64,000 bases of DNA, taken from NCBI RefSeq assembly GCF_001625195.1, contig NC_054389.1, positions 62,001-126,000 of the forward strand, written 5' to 3'. The translations under genes and the position numbers were made by a program. This DNA comes from Drechmeria coniospora. Taxonomy: Eukaryota > Ascomycota > Sordariomycetes > Hypocreales > Ophiocordycipitaceae. The stretch's first letter is position 1, and each line of letters begins with the position of its first letter. Below, piece by piece: positions 54,101 to 64,000 of the stretch. A model generated the notes under the pieces. It saw nothing but the letters and a program-made list of their open reading frames with translations, was not told the origin of the DNA and did no database searches.

Positions 54101-56988
54101 AGGTATTTACGGACTATTATTAGTCTGTATACACGTACAATCCGGTCGAGTGCACATAATGATGCAGTAACTCGTCTACGGCTTGGAGCTACAGTAAGTA
54201 CGGAGTAATACAAGCACGGAGCACAAGTACTAAGCGCAAGTGTACGTACACAAGTACCTGCTGTAGGTACCGCGGTCCGCGCGGGTTGGAAGGATAAGTA
54301 CCTAGCACTCAAGTACTGCGTACAGTACAATGCACACATTCGGTACGACAAGAACAAGCACGTACAAGCACGTATTCTGCGCTGTCATTCTTGCTTCTTC
54401 GGCGTGCAAGGTGACTCGTTCATTGACACGTACTTGCTGCATGTTCGAGGGCAATTTCTCCCGTGCGCATCGCATCTGGCAGCGGCAGGCCCTGACTTCT
54501 CGCTGCCTCAGGTTCCAGAGGGGGCGATTCCTGGCATTGCACCAGTACTTACAGTACTTGCCATTCGTGCCAACCCTTGTACTGTACTTGTACTGTACGC
54601 AAGTACTTGGGTGGTGCTCATCAGGTGCTCTTGTGCTGTGACGGTACCTGTCACCACTGGAGGACGGCATGTGCACTGCGGAGAGGTGAGCTGGTCATGC
54701 TGCAATATCGCACTTGCGCGTGCAAGTATATTAATGCGTTTCTTGAACGTACAAACCTGTGCTCATTTTGCCATCAGCACACGCCGCGATCCGGCAGCAG
54801 GGATTGCTGCGGCTTCTCAAGCCCTCGCTGGACGGACGCCATCCAAGAACGCTGCCACCAAGAACGCTGCCACCAAGAACGCTGCCACCAAGACACCGTA
54901 CGCGGCGGGACCTGTCTTGCCGCCGCCGCTGTTCGCACCCACACTCGGCGCCCCAGGCAGTCATCGGCAAGCCATTCGCGTGCATGCGGGACGTCTCGGT
55001 TGTGGCGAGCAATGACGTGCAAGCACCGCACGAGGTCTGACGCCCGAGACGAGACGAGACGAGACGAGATGAGCAGATCGGAGACCCAAGTGCCGCGGGC
55101 GCGCAGGTCGATGGTCGGATGCCGTAGATCCGATTGGCCACACCGCAAGCAGCCCCCAACAGGGCGCGGCGACATACCAATACCAGGGTACCAAGGTTCC
55201 CGCACGTGCCCTGGTTCGTATTACAGGCACCCAAGGTACCTACTAGGTTGTACCCAGGCGCAGATGCTTCAGGAGCGTGCTCGAAGCCTTGGCGAGTTGT
55301 TTGCAGGAGCGAGGATTCTGGGCCGTCTTGGCGTCGCCGATCCGATCCCATTCCGCCTCGCTCGTCGTCGGGACAGACGTCTTCATGTCTTGGCTCGAGA
55401 CATGGGCGCTCAGCAGGTGCAGGTGTGCTTGCAGCACCATGTGCACACTGTCGGTGAGATGATGAGCCGGTCCGAAGGGCGGCTGGTCAGACCCCCGCAC
55501 ACAAACGTACTGCACAACGACCTACTGTACGTAGTGCGCAGTACCTAGTACTTGCGCCGACAGGTACAGTACATGTACCGGTGCATTCGCCCCCGGAGTA
55601 CTGTGCTAGCATGCGCTGCTCATCGCTAGGTACATGCCGTAGTTGGTACCGAGCGCAAGCATGTGTTGATAGTAGCGGTACAAGGACATGCAATGTGCAA
55701 CTACTCCGTACTAACTTGCACAAGAGTACGAGTGCTGTAATACACGACCATTCATAATTACAGCACCGGCAACTACCCCAACGATTAGTAGGTGAGCGCC
55801 TGCAGGTACGTGCGCCTGCATGCTTCTCACCCTTGCATGCTTCTCACCCTTCTAGCCACGACTTGCGCGAATTCCAACTTCCAGCATCCGTACTTGGTAC
55901 GGAAGCCCCGGACATGACGGCGAGAATCATGGCATGGCGGCTGGCTGGCCATGCAGATGGACCTCCGCTTTGGCCGCCGACGGCATGAGCATGGTCGCCG
56001 TGGCTCGCAGAAACGTCGGCGCTTGACTCGAGCGCATTCTTGCTTTGGTTGCTGGAACAGCCAGCGGAAGGCGATCGTACGACTGCATACGCGTGCCTCC
56101 CCGGCGCTAGCTTGGCTCGCCGTCGTCGACTTTGCCGCCGGAATGGCAAGGCGTCCGTCCGACCAGAGACGGGCCATGAGGTGAATCGTCCCGAGGGCAG
56201 CGTAAGCGTATTGCAAGTAAATTCTTGCTTGTCCTTGTCACCATACCTAGGTATGGACCCAACAACCTAACCGCTACCCGCTGCCGTTTGCCAACAAACG
56301 ACACATGTACGGAATGCTGCCCCTGGAATTGTTCAGCTACAGTGCCGAGCTTGGATTCATACAGCATACTAGTCCCTGGATAGCACCCAGTACTGGTACC
56401 TACTTACTACCTGGTACCTAGTAGTAGCCGGTACTCCATACTACCTAGCAGTAATTACTCGGTATGCTGTACAGTAAGTAATTGCTTACAATTACAGAAG
56501 CACTCGCCGAGTGTCAGTCCACCAGCCCGACGCCTGCCTGACAATCGCCAAGGCCAACGCTGCCTGCTCGAAACCCACACCAGCTCCACCTGACGGATGA
56601 TATGCGGACCGGCGTCGATGGAAGCTGGCCCGCTCGAGGCCCATCACCGTCTGCAACTACTACACCTACAACGTACTGTACATGTGCAGTATTGCAGCAA
56701 GTATCCTGGCAAGGGCCTCCCGTCCCCGTCGTCGCCCCCCTGCAGTCCGTCGCTGGTTCCGTCGAGCTGCTGAATCTGTTCAAACGGCATGCACGTCGCC
56801 TTTCGGGCGAGCCTTGCCATGGCAGACTCCCGGCCCCCGACTTCCCTCCGTCGTGCTCCTGCGCTCGAGCACGCGCGGCATCATCCTCTTCAGGCCTGAG
56901 AGTTGACGCGGGCACCGGCCCGAGGGGCGACTGGCCAAGGAACACGCAGGCATGGTGCGGAACGGACTTGCCCATGACCACGTGTGTA
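51169..56988. other. Longest spacer, GTAC-rich, no gene seen
   Basis: The stretch is saturated with GTAC words (51640-51690, 51920-51950, 52590-52700, 52850-53240, 54030-54060, 54190-54320, 54540-54610, 55500-55580, 56380-56480). Around 53163-53230 a roughly 38-bp unit cttacagtacggagtacttgtg is tandemly duplicated. A 15-bp array lies at 54838-54893 and a GAGAC array at 55048-55071. No protein family was recognised in any frame. Confidence 0.5.
54838..54893. repeat. 15-bp tandem repeat
   Basis: Three to four copies of gctgccaccaagaac. In one plus-strand frame they would encode Asn-Ala-Ala-Thr-Lys units, but there is no supporting gene. Confidence 0.88.
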
Positions 56989-57973
56989 TTAGTGTTCGAT
57001 CTTGAGCGAAAAGTCTACGTGCGGCACGCCTTGGTGTATCGAACTCGTCGAGATGATGTCGACGTCTGGCCGGGCCCGTCAGCGCGTCGTAGGTGCAGGC
57101 AAGGGCACAGGTGCTTGCACGGAAAAGGGGCGGCCATGCCGTTTGACACTCACCCTGGCACACGTACGGCTCGACGTTGTCGGCCGTCAAGCCGCCCGAG
57201 ATTTCGAGGAGAAAGGGCTTCGCGCCGCGCCAACGCTCCTTGAGTCTCTTGGCCGCGACGCCGACGACGTCGGGGCTGAAGTTGTCGAGCATGACCACGT
57301 CGGCCCCGGCCTCGATGGCCTCGTCGGCCTCGGCCTCGGACTGGACCTCGACCTCGATCTTGAGGCTGAAGCCGGCCACCTCCCGAGCGGCCCTGACGGC
57401 GTCGGCGATGCTGCCCCGGCTCCACACGTGGTTGTCCTTGAGCATGACCATGGCGCTCAGGTCCATGCGGTGGCCGTCGGCGCCGCCGACCAGCATGCCG
57501 TACTTTTCCACCAGTCGGAAGCCGGGCGTCGTCTTGCGCGTGCCTGCGAGCCTTCCCGAGTAGCCGGCCTTCCGCAGCCTCTCCGCGAGCGAGCGGCTGC
57601 GGCTGGCGATGCCGGAGCAGCGGGACAGCGTGTTGAGGGCGACGCGCTCGCCGACGAGGATGCCTCGCGCGGGGCCCGTGACGGTCGCGACCCGCAGCCT
57701 CCCCGAGCTCGCGCCGTCGCCTGACGGGTCGAGGTCGGCACCCTCGGCCACGTGCCACTCGACGGAGCAGCCGCACTGGGCGAGCACCTCGTCGACAAAG
57801 GGCCGCCCGGCGAGGACGCCCGCCGACTTGGCCCACAGGGTGGCGGTGCGGCCGGCCTCGCCGACGACGTAGCCGGCGTAGTCGAGCGACGGCGTGTCCT
57901 CGGCGAGCCAGGCTGTGACCTGGCCCTTCCAGCTGGGCGGGAGGAGGTGCGCGAGGGAGCCGGCGGAGGACAT
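56989..57973 (-). CDS. BNA6: Nicotinate-nucleotide pyrophosphorylase (quinolinate phosphoribosyltransferase)
   Basis: Minus-strand exons 57973-57154 and 57065-56989 give 298 residues, the usual length. The intron is 57153-57066 (GTGAGT to CAG, branch CTGAC). The enzyme converts quinolinate and PRPP to nicotinate mononucleotide, CO2 and PPi in de novo NAD synthesis from tryptophan. Seen: LNTLSRCSGIAS, the substrate-binding GTRKTTPGFRLVEKYG, GGADGHRMDL, MLKDNHVW, a Glu-rich KIEVEVQSEAEADEA segment, VMLDNFSP and LEISGGLTADNV, with the final exon supplying DIISTSSIHQGVPHVDFSLK. All active-site blocks are intact. A run of about eight GGT units (57976-58002) sits immediately upstream of the start codon. 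Confidence 0.95.
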
Positions 57974-58771
57974 GACGGGTGGTGGTGGTGGTGGTGGTGG
58001 TGGTGACGGTGTCAAGTGTAGAGTTTCGTGGTGGATTTACTCGATACTTGTGCAAGTAGTACAAGCAGTTGTACAAGCAGTTGTACGAGTAGTTGTACAT
58101 GTACTATTAACTGGTTGTAATTAATACTGGGATTGTGCAAGTGTACACCTACCCTACAGTGCATACCGCAAGTACTGCCGCGGCGCGGAAAATAGTGGTG
58201 CCAGTTCATTACTCGGCATGGCAATCTACACCTTGGCTTATACTTGCAAGCAGCTTTTCGCCATCAACTCGACCAAATCGTCCAACAATCATAATGGTTG
58301 CGCTCGCTGCCGCCCATCGCCATCGACGGTTTTTCAAGAGTTCTCCAGGGCGTTTACCCTGGAGAGTACGCGATGGAAGATGCGTGGACGTGTACTTGTT
58401 CTTGCTATTTTGGTCACGCCATTCTCGCCACGAAGCAGCAGCCTCGTCGAAAACGCAGCAATATATCAGACAGAGAAGCCACAGCCTGTCCTTGGCACCC
58501 GATGCCCAGCCATCTTATTATCCAGACATCCGTGGCCTCAAAATTGTCATGCTGGCGGTGCCAGGCACGCCCGGCCCTGGAGGACGAGGCACCCGTTACC
58601 TCTCTCGAGACGGCCTACCCGGTACGAGCGGGAGCGCTGATGTGGTGGACAAAGACGCTGGCCAAGCACATCGACGGGAGCATTCGCTCCGTTGGCGTAC
58701 CGACCAGCAAACCGGCGAATTTCCCGAGGTCCAAGAATAAGCCGCCCATGCATCGTCGCCCTCGCATCCAT
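57974..58771. other. Spacer with a short tandem repeat
   Basis: A GGT run adjoins the BNA6 start. At about 58044-58098 a gtacaagcagtt-type word is repeated. The rest shows no gene. Confidence 0.45.
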
Positions 58772-60596
58772 CTAGAAACGGCAGCCTTCCCACGCTGCCG
58801 TGACCTTGTCCGCGTGCATCTGGCTCCGCGGCCGGATCACGGCCCTGAACGGCGGCAGCACGGCGGTGAGACCCGAGCTTTCCACTTCGAGCCGGGGTTC
58901 CTCTGCGTTGCCGTCGTCGTCGGTGGCCATGCAAAAGTCAAACGCCCACAGCAGCCGCGACATGGACAGGAATAGCGACTGGTTTGCAAACTGCATGCCG
59001 GGACATGTTCGCCGTCCGGCACCAAAGGCGAGGTGATTCCGCTGCTTCAGATTTGCCCCGTTCGCAGCACCTACGCCGGCTTGGATTTCGTTCAGAAACC
59101 GACTTGGATCAAAGGCCATGGCGTTTGCGAACGCGCCGTCGCCCATGTGCACTGCCCTTTCTCTCTCGTCCGTTAGCCGCACCGTTTCCGGGCCACGAGC
59201 GGAGGACGAGGTTTGCCTACCAGGCGTTCAAGATGACCGTCGCGTCCTTGGGAATTCTGTATCCCGAGTACTCGTTGTCTCGGCCTGCCTTGTGAGGGAA
59301 GCCCAGGGGGACGGCAGGAAACCAACGCAGCGACTCCTTGACGCAACATTGGATGAAGACCAAGGAATCATAATCCTCCATCGTCGGCAGCCGGCTTCCG
59401 CAGATGGCGTCCAGTTCAGATCGTGCTTGGGACTGTACATGGGGATACAGTATCATGGCCCGCACAAACTGCGAGAGAGTGTGATCAATCGTCTCCACGC
59501 CGGCTTGCAATAACACTCCACCGATGTGTGCGGCCAGCAACGGGGACACGGCACCTTTGTCCTGCGCTTCGGATACATCATTGCAGATGGTTGCCTGCTT
59601 CTGTTATGCTTCGTTCCTTCGTCGACGCGTTGATGCTCACCTCTAGTCTGTGACCATCTCCTGATTCCTTGCTCGATGCCGCATACAAATCCGACATGAG
59701 CTTGTACTCCTCCACAAACACCCGACTGGCTCCTTGGCAGAGGAACGGAAAGAGGGAGAGTGCCGGCCTCAAGATGGGCATGTATTCCAGCAACGAGGCG
59801 GCGACGCTTTTCATGGTGTTGAACAGGACGCAAACATGAGCCTGCAGCTGCCGTATTCTTGCGTCATGGATGGCCAGAACCGGCCAACCGTAGACGACGC
59901 GCGTAACCATGGAAGCCGAGAATCGGCAAAACTGCGCTTGAAACGTCTCCGGTCGGGTAAGAATGTCGTACAACATTTTGTTCGTCTCCATGTCGAGGAG
60001 CGGCCGGTAGGCGTGGATCCTCCGTTGGTTGAATCCACGCTGGATGATCTTACGGACCGTTCGATACGCAGCGTTTGCTGGACGCTTCCCACGAGCCAAC
60101 AAATTGTCTGCTGTAAGCAGTGCCAAGCTGGAACTCGTCCGCCGCCTGACGCAAACGTACCATCACAAACGCCCGACAGGTACCGTGGCCAATCTTGTTT
60201 ACCAGGAAAAGCTCCGGACGGTCGTCGTAGATGGAGCCGCGATCTTCCACCAGCTCTTGGATGGCCTTGATTGACGAGAGCACGACGATCGTTTTGCTGC
60301 CGACGATGAGGGAAAAAATCGGTCTTCATCGACGTCAGAACGCATCCATCCTGATGCTGCGGGGATGTGTGGACAACGCTTCCGACGAACCCGTACTCTT
60401 CCGCCCACTTCTGGAATTGGATGTGGTCGCCCCTTTTTGGAATTTGGTGCATGTTGCCGATGATGGGGAGCGTCGGCGGACCGGGCGGATAGTCGTGTGG
60501 CCTGCATCCTACCCGAGTCGCGAGCAAGTACACCAAGAGAAGGGCAGCAGCGGTGGCCAAGTACGGCAACGCTGTGTTCATGTGGAAGAAACTCAT
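58772..60596 (-). CDS. Cytochrome P450 monooxygenase, membrane-anchored
   Basis: Minus-strand exons 60596-60391, 60323-60184, 60110-59641, 59594-59221 and 59156-58772 join in phase to 524 residues. Acceptor 60111/60110 could be three bases further on. An N-terminal anchor (LATAAALLLVYLLATRVG) is followed by the Pro-rich hinge YPPGPPTLPIIGN. Further on are HIGGVLLQAGVETIDHTL (I helix, with an atypical AGVET in place of AGxDT), KESLRWFPAVPLG (ExxR) and FGAGRRTCPG, with heme Cys at about residue 448. Such fungal microsomal P450s oxidise lipophilic substrates with NADPH-P450 reductase at the ER. The gene is divergent from a terpene cyclase 1.6 kb away, which suggests, but does not prove, that it modifies the terpene product. 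Confidence 0.88.
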
Positions 60597-62241
60597 CTGA
60601 ACTGGTGAGAGTATTCCTCGGGGCGGCGTGATGGACGTATGGACAAGTATGGGTGCATGGATGGAGGGAGGGATAGACGATGGGTGGATGGATAAATGTC
60701 CAGAGAAGCTCGTCACCGGCTTCACCCGACCTTGTGCCCTTCATCCACGAAGCACTTGCCATCGTCGACGAATACTTGTGGCAGACTCAACATGCCGAGC
60801 GTACCGGTATTCGCCATGTTCCACGACATCAATAGTTTTGCTGCTGCTCCCTGCGAGGGGTGTCGACGCATGTGCCATGCAAAACCGCAGGGGGTCATGG
60901 ACGTTTCTGGGCAGCTTCCGCGGCAATAAGCTTCACTGCCAAGGAGATAGATTATTCCTCCGGCCGGTATTGCCCAATCAAGTCGGACCTTGTCGATTTC
61001 AGCTCAGATCTTGAGAGCAGCGATGACTGCCCCGACGGACGACACGCGTCCCTCGACGCTGCATCAACGTCACGGCAAAGCATCGACAACAATCCAGCTC
61101 AGCCGAGTTGTCCAAGCTCATCATGCTCCTTGCGCCACAATGCAGGCTTCGACAACAAAACAGCTGAAACGAGTTTTCCAAGCTCTTCAAACTCCTTGCG
61201 TCACGATGGCTTTCTCTGAAAGTTGCTCTCGGTTGGTGTCACCACTTTCGTTGCCGCATTGCACCCACACGTGGCACCAAACCACGAATGTCGACATCGC
61301 CTAGCATTTTCATCCCGGCCACGGAGAGATGGTTTTCTTTTCAACCACCTAGTGATGGAGCCTCGGTCTCGTGTTGGCAAATTTCAATAGCCAGTTGCAA
61401 TGGCCTCCGGGGAATGGTGTCCGATAAAGGTCGTTCCTGGGAAGGAAGGTCGTACGAACCGTGACGGGGACATGAGCGTCCGATAAGCCGACCCCTGGGA
61501 CATTCCCCGACCATTTTCGGTGTTTTCGGTTTTCCGTCACGCCACCAATGTCCTTGAACCCCTCGATAAACCCTATCATTGCTGCTGGGCCCATGCTTTA
61601 ACGGCTGTGCGAGCCCGGACGAAGTCACGTCGGCCGTCATCTACGTCCCGGAGGTCGCCCAACGAGGATGGGAACGGCGAGAAGAACGTGCTCGATACAG
61701 TGGAAATACTAACAAGAATAATACAAATCACATCGTGGATCTGCAAGATGTTTCTTGCAAGCAGAAGCTACCCCGAGGGTGAGAATGGCGTGATGGGATC
61801 TTGCAACGTACATCATTACCGGCTCGCTTCCCGCTTTTCTGACCCCTACCAACATTGAGGACGAAGCAGCCCAGACCGCCACTGATCTGAAGACTTTGAG
61901 AGTAATTTTGGCTTGAAGGGGCCGCGGCACAGCATAATATTGGTGTTTCAAGCTTCGTGCAACTATCCGCACCAAGCCACGTCAAGTGTGTTCCCTGTCG
62001 CGAAGAGCTGGAGGAGTCACGTTCGGCATTCATACATACACGCTCTCGTGCAGTCCGATATAGGTAGGTAATTTTCTCGCAACTGCCAGCACATTTTCCC
62101 CATAAATTTCCGATTCTCGAGGGGAAAAGACAACGATAGGTACTCTGGGAATGAAACACATTGCCATGGTACGTAAAGGAGGGCACTGCAGAGTTTGTCG
62201 GCTCCCTCGTAACTAACTGCACCGAGTGTCGAACGCTCCCC
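60597..62241. other. Divergent intergenic region of the P450 and terpene cyclase genes
   Basis: A shared 1.6-kb region between divergent starts. It contains a GGAT-rich stretch at about 60650-60690 and a two-copy direct repeat of about 66 bp at 61070-61210 within an uninterpretable open frame (60860-61219). A minus-strand open frame at 61341-61640 has no recognisable domain. No third gene is supported. Confidence 0.45.
61070..61210. repeat. About 66-bp imperfect direct repeat
   Basis: Two adjacent copies share the words tcgacaacaa, agctca/agctga, agttgtccaagctc/agttttccaagctc and ctccttgcg followed by ccacaatg or tcacgatg. Confidence 0.7.
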
Positions 62242-63351
62242 ATGCTAGGGTTCGAGCTTGGCAGCAATGGGTGGACATGGAACCCCCAATATCTCATGGG
62301 GAGCACTGCGTTTGCCTTTGCTCTTTGCTTCGGTTGCATTTACCTCATCCTGCGCTCCTGTCCATCTGGCTCCCAGACAATGCTCTCCCCAAGGAGCGCG
62401 GTGAAGCAGAGTGAGTACGAAGACATGGTCAACGGCTTCCTGGGGGACATATCATTCCGCCCCCCCGACCTCAGCTGCGATCCGGAGCTGGAAAGGCGTG
62501 TCAAGCAACGGCTGCGGGTGCACGGCGTCCCTCCTGCGCTCATCGAACGAATCCAAGGGTGCATCGACGCAGCCGTCAGCGTGACGACGTTCACCTACCC
62601 TTTTACGTCACCAAGCTGTCAGGAGGCCATCGCTCTCTACAGCGCATACACCATTGGCATCGACGACCTTGCGCCGGAAATGCTGAAAGAGGTGGGGGGA
62701 TACACGATGCAGCTGACGCTCGGCCAGCCGCACCAGCACCCCCTGCTGCGCGGCCTCACGAGCTTTCTGGGCGAGCAGTCGGCCATATTCGGGCCATTCG
62801 GCGGTGACATGATTGTCAAGGGGACCCTCGAGTCCGTCTCCTCCGTCAAGCTCGAGACAACCTCGGACCAAACCATGGACCTACCCCGGGCGGCGTCTAC
62901 CTTTCTCCACTACTTTCGAATGAAGACTGGTTTCGCGGAAGCGTACGCGCTCTTCTGCTTCCCCGAGGATGCTCATCCGGAAGAAACTGAACTCGTCCGT
63001 TACATTTCTTCGGTCCCCAACATCATGACCTTTTTGTGCTCTGCCAACGACCTCCTTTCCTTCTACAAGGAGGAGACGAACGCCAAGGAGGCAGATGGCT
63101 ACGTAAAACATCACGCCAAGCTTCATCGGCAGAGCACGATTCGGTCGCTACGCCAAGTTACGAAGGATACCGTGCAGGTGGTACAGAACCTGCGGGCATC
63201 GTTTGCGCCGGATGAACCTCTCGGCAGGCACATGGAGCAGCTCATCCAAGGATACATCATGTACCACTTGTCGAGTCCACGTTACAAGTTGGCGTCCCTG
63301 CGCATCCCTGCAGCCATGGAAGTTGCCGCCCGCGAGCAAAGGGTCCGGTGA
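62242..63351 (+). CDS. Terpene cyclase of the trichodiene synthase (TRI5) family
   Basis: An intronless stretch of 369 residues from the first in-frame ATG at 62242 (alternatives at 62296 and 62380; a short upstream exon cannot be excluded). Class I terpene cyclases ionise a prenyl diphosphate, usually farnesyl diphosphate in this family, and cyclise it. Seen: YSAYTIGIDDL at about residue 135, where the family has its Asp-rich metal site but with only two consecutive Asp followed by LAPEM; IFGPFGGDMIVKGTLE; and the NSE-type metal site NDLLSFYKEE at about residue 268. The C-terminal GYIMYHLSSPRYKLASLR also matches the family. An N-terminal hydrophobic stretch, AFAFALCFGCIYLILRSC, is unusual for a soluble cyclase. 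The product is unknown, and the sequence gives no reason to assume trichodiene. Confidence 0.8.
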   Translation: MLGFELGSNGWTWNPQYLMGSTAFAFALCFGCIYLILRSCPSGSQTMLSPRSAVKQSEYEDMVNGFLGDISFRPPDLSCDPELERRVKQRLRVHGVPPALIERIQGCIDAAVSVTTFTYPFTSPSCQEAIALYSAYTIGIDDLAPEMLKEVGGYTMQLTLGQPHQHPLLRGLTSFLGEQSAIFGPFGGDMIVKGTLESVSSVKLETTSDQTMDLPRAASTFLHYFRMKTGFAEAYALFCFPEDAHPEETELVRYISSVPNIMTFLCSANDLLSFYKEETNAKEADGYVKHHAKLHRQSTIRSLRQVTKDTVQVVQNLRASFAPDEPLGRHMEQLIQGYIMYHLSSPRYKLASLRIPAAMEVAAREQRVR

Positions 63352-64000
63352 AGAGGATGTGTTTCTTAACCCTTTTGTCTGCGCAGACTTGAGGAAGAAA
63401 GCAGATGCACTGCGGGGACGGATCACTGCTGATTGTGTTTGCGTGTCGTTGATTTTGCAGACGTGAACAAAAGAGGCACGGGAACGAATGACGAGGCGGA
63501 TCCCCCCAAGACTGGATATTCGATATCGCGAATAAACTGGCTGTTACCTGTCATTCCTTTCTGACTGTAGAAGAACGTGAGGACATGGCCGTTCACCGCT
63601 ATGGTCGCCATTGCGTGCTCCATTTGGGCACACGTCTCCGACATTCTGGACGAGTGACAGTGGCACTCTCTCGATGTGTTTCTCGTTTCATTTTTTTCTC
63701 CCGCGCAAACCTGGTTGGAGACAGAGACTAACCGGAACGCGACGTTCACAAACATCAAAAGCACCGTACAAGGACCATCGTACTATGAAATAATATCTAC
63801 GGCCCGATCGTACTTTCAAAAGAGGGGCTTCTCGCCGAGTGCATGATAACACTTGGAGATATGGCATTTCGAGGTGCGTGGCTATTTCCAGGCCTCAATG
63901 CAGGGAAAAGGAACATTGTCGACTTCTCGCAAGTCGAGATAGGAGGGTGACCAAGGTCTAATAACGATGCCTTTATGCCAGACAGGAGGGTTTCGATACG
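63352..64000. other. 3' flank of the terpene cyclase gene to window end
   Basis: A minus-strand open frame (63764-63423) contains a protein-like patch, AVNGHVLTFFYSQKGMT, ending at a possible GTAACA donor. It could be an exon of a gene lying to the right, but no family was recognised. Confidence 0.35.

Noticed and set aside
61341..61640. Minus-strand open frame of about 100 codons between the P450 and terpene cyclase genes
   Set aside because: No domain, start context or splice partner was recognised.
63423..63764. Minus-strand open frame as a separate gene
   Set aside because: One protein-like patch and a possible donor only. The rest is not coherent, so it is noted under the flank entry instead.

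Overview
The window reads as nuclear DNA of a filamentous ascomycete, most likely a sordariomycete of the order Hypocreales. The support is internal: GC-rich genes cut by many short introns (about 50-200 nt, mostly GT-AG) with a recurring CTGAC-type branch sequence just before the acceptor, and a gene set typical of Pezizomycotina (AspA/Cdc11 septin, Och1 mannosyltransferase, ceramide synthase, secreted cupredoxin, M35 and M43 metalloproteases, P450 plus TRI5-type terpene cyclase). The species cannot be named from the sequence alone. I rebuilt 17 intact genes by matching splice phases by eye, and I report two decayed or fragmentary ones.

Layout. 0-10 kb: a TLC-like membrane protein, a decayed candidate ADP-ribosyltransferase and a second gene fragment, a secreted cupredoxin, then a secreted M43-type metalloprotease with a very long Ser/Pro repeat tail. 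11.5-15 kb: an HSL-type alpha/beta hydrolase and a cyclophilin. 18-20 kb: an eight-exon seven-helix membrane protein on the minus strand. 24.5-27.6 kb: a secreted deuterolysin-like M35 protease with a roughly 700-residue repeat tail. 28.4-31.2 kb: an IST3-like spliceosomal RRM protein converging on an HSV2-like PROPPIN. 36-39.6 kb: septin AspA/Cdc11 converging on a BI-1/LFG family protein. 44.4-48.7 kb: ceramide synthase converging on an acyl-CoA synthetase. 50-51.2 kb: Och1-type mannosyltransferase. 57-58 kb: quinolinate phosphoribosyltransferase. 58.8-63.4 kb: a cytochrome P450 divergent from a terpene cyclase, a candidate small terpenoid locus at the right edge.

Between these gene islands lie long spacers (especially 14.8-18.2, 20-24, 31.2-36, 39.6-44.4 and 51.2-57 kb) full of short GTAC-rich palindromic words of the TACGGAGTA/TACTCCGTA type, plus tandem repeats with unit lengths from 7 to about 140 bp. 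Tandem repeats also fill three introns and build the tails of both secreted proteases, so repeat expansion is the dominant structural theme of the window. Housekeeping genes (cytokinesis, splicing, autophagy-related lipid binding, sphingolipid and NAD synthesis, glycosylation) are mixed with secreted and secondary-metabolism genes of the kind linked to interaction with a host or other microbes. No rRNA, tRNA, CRISPR or intact transposon was found.
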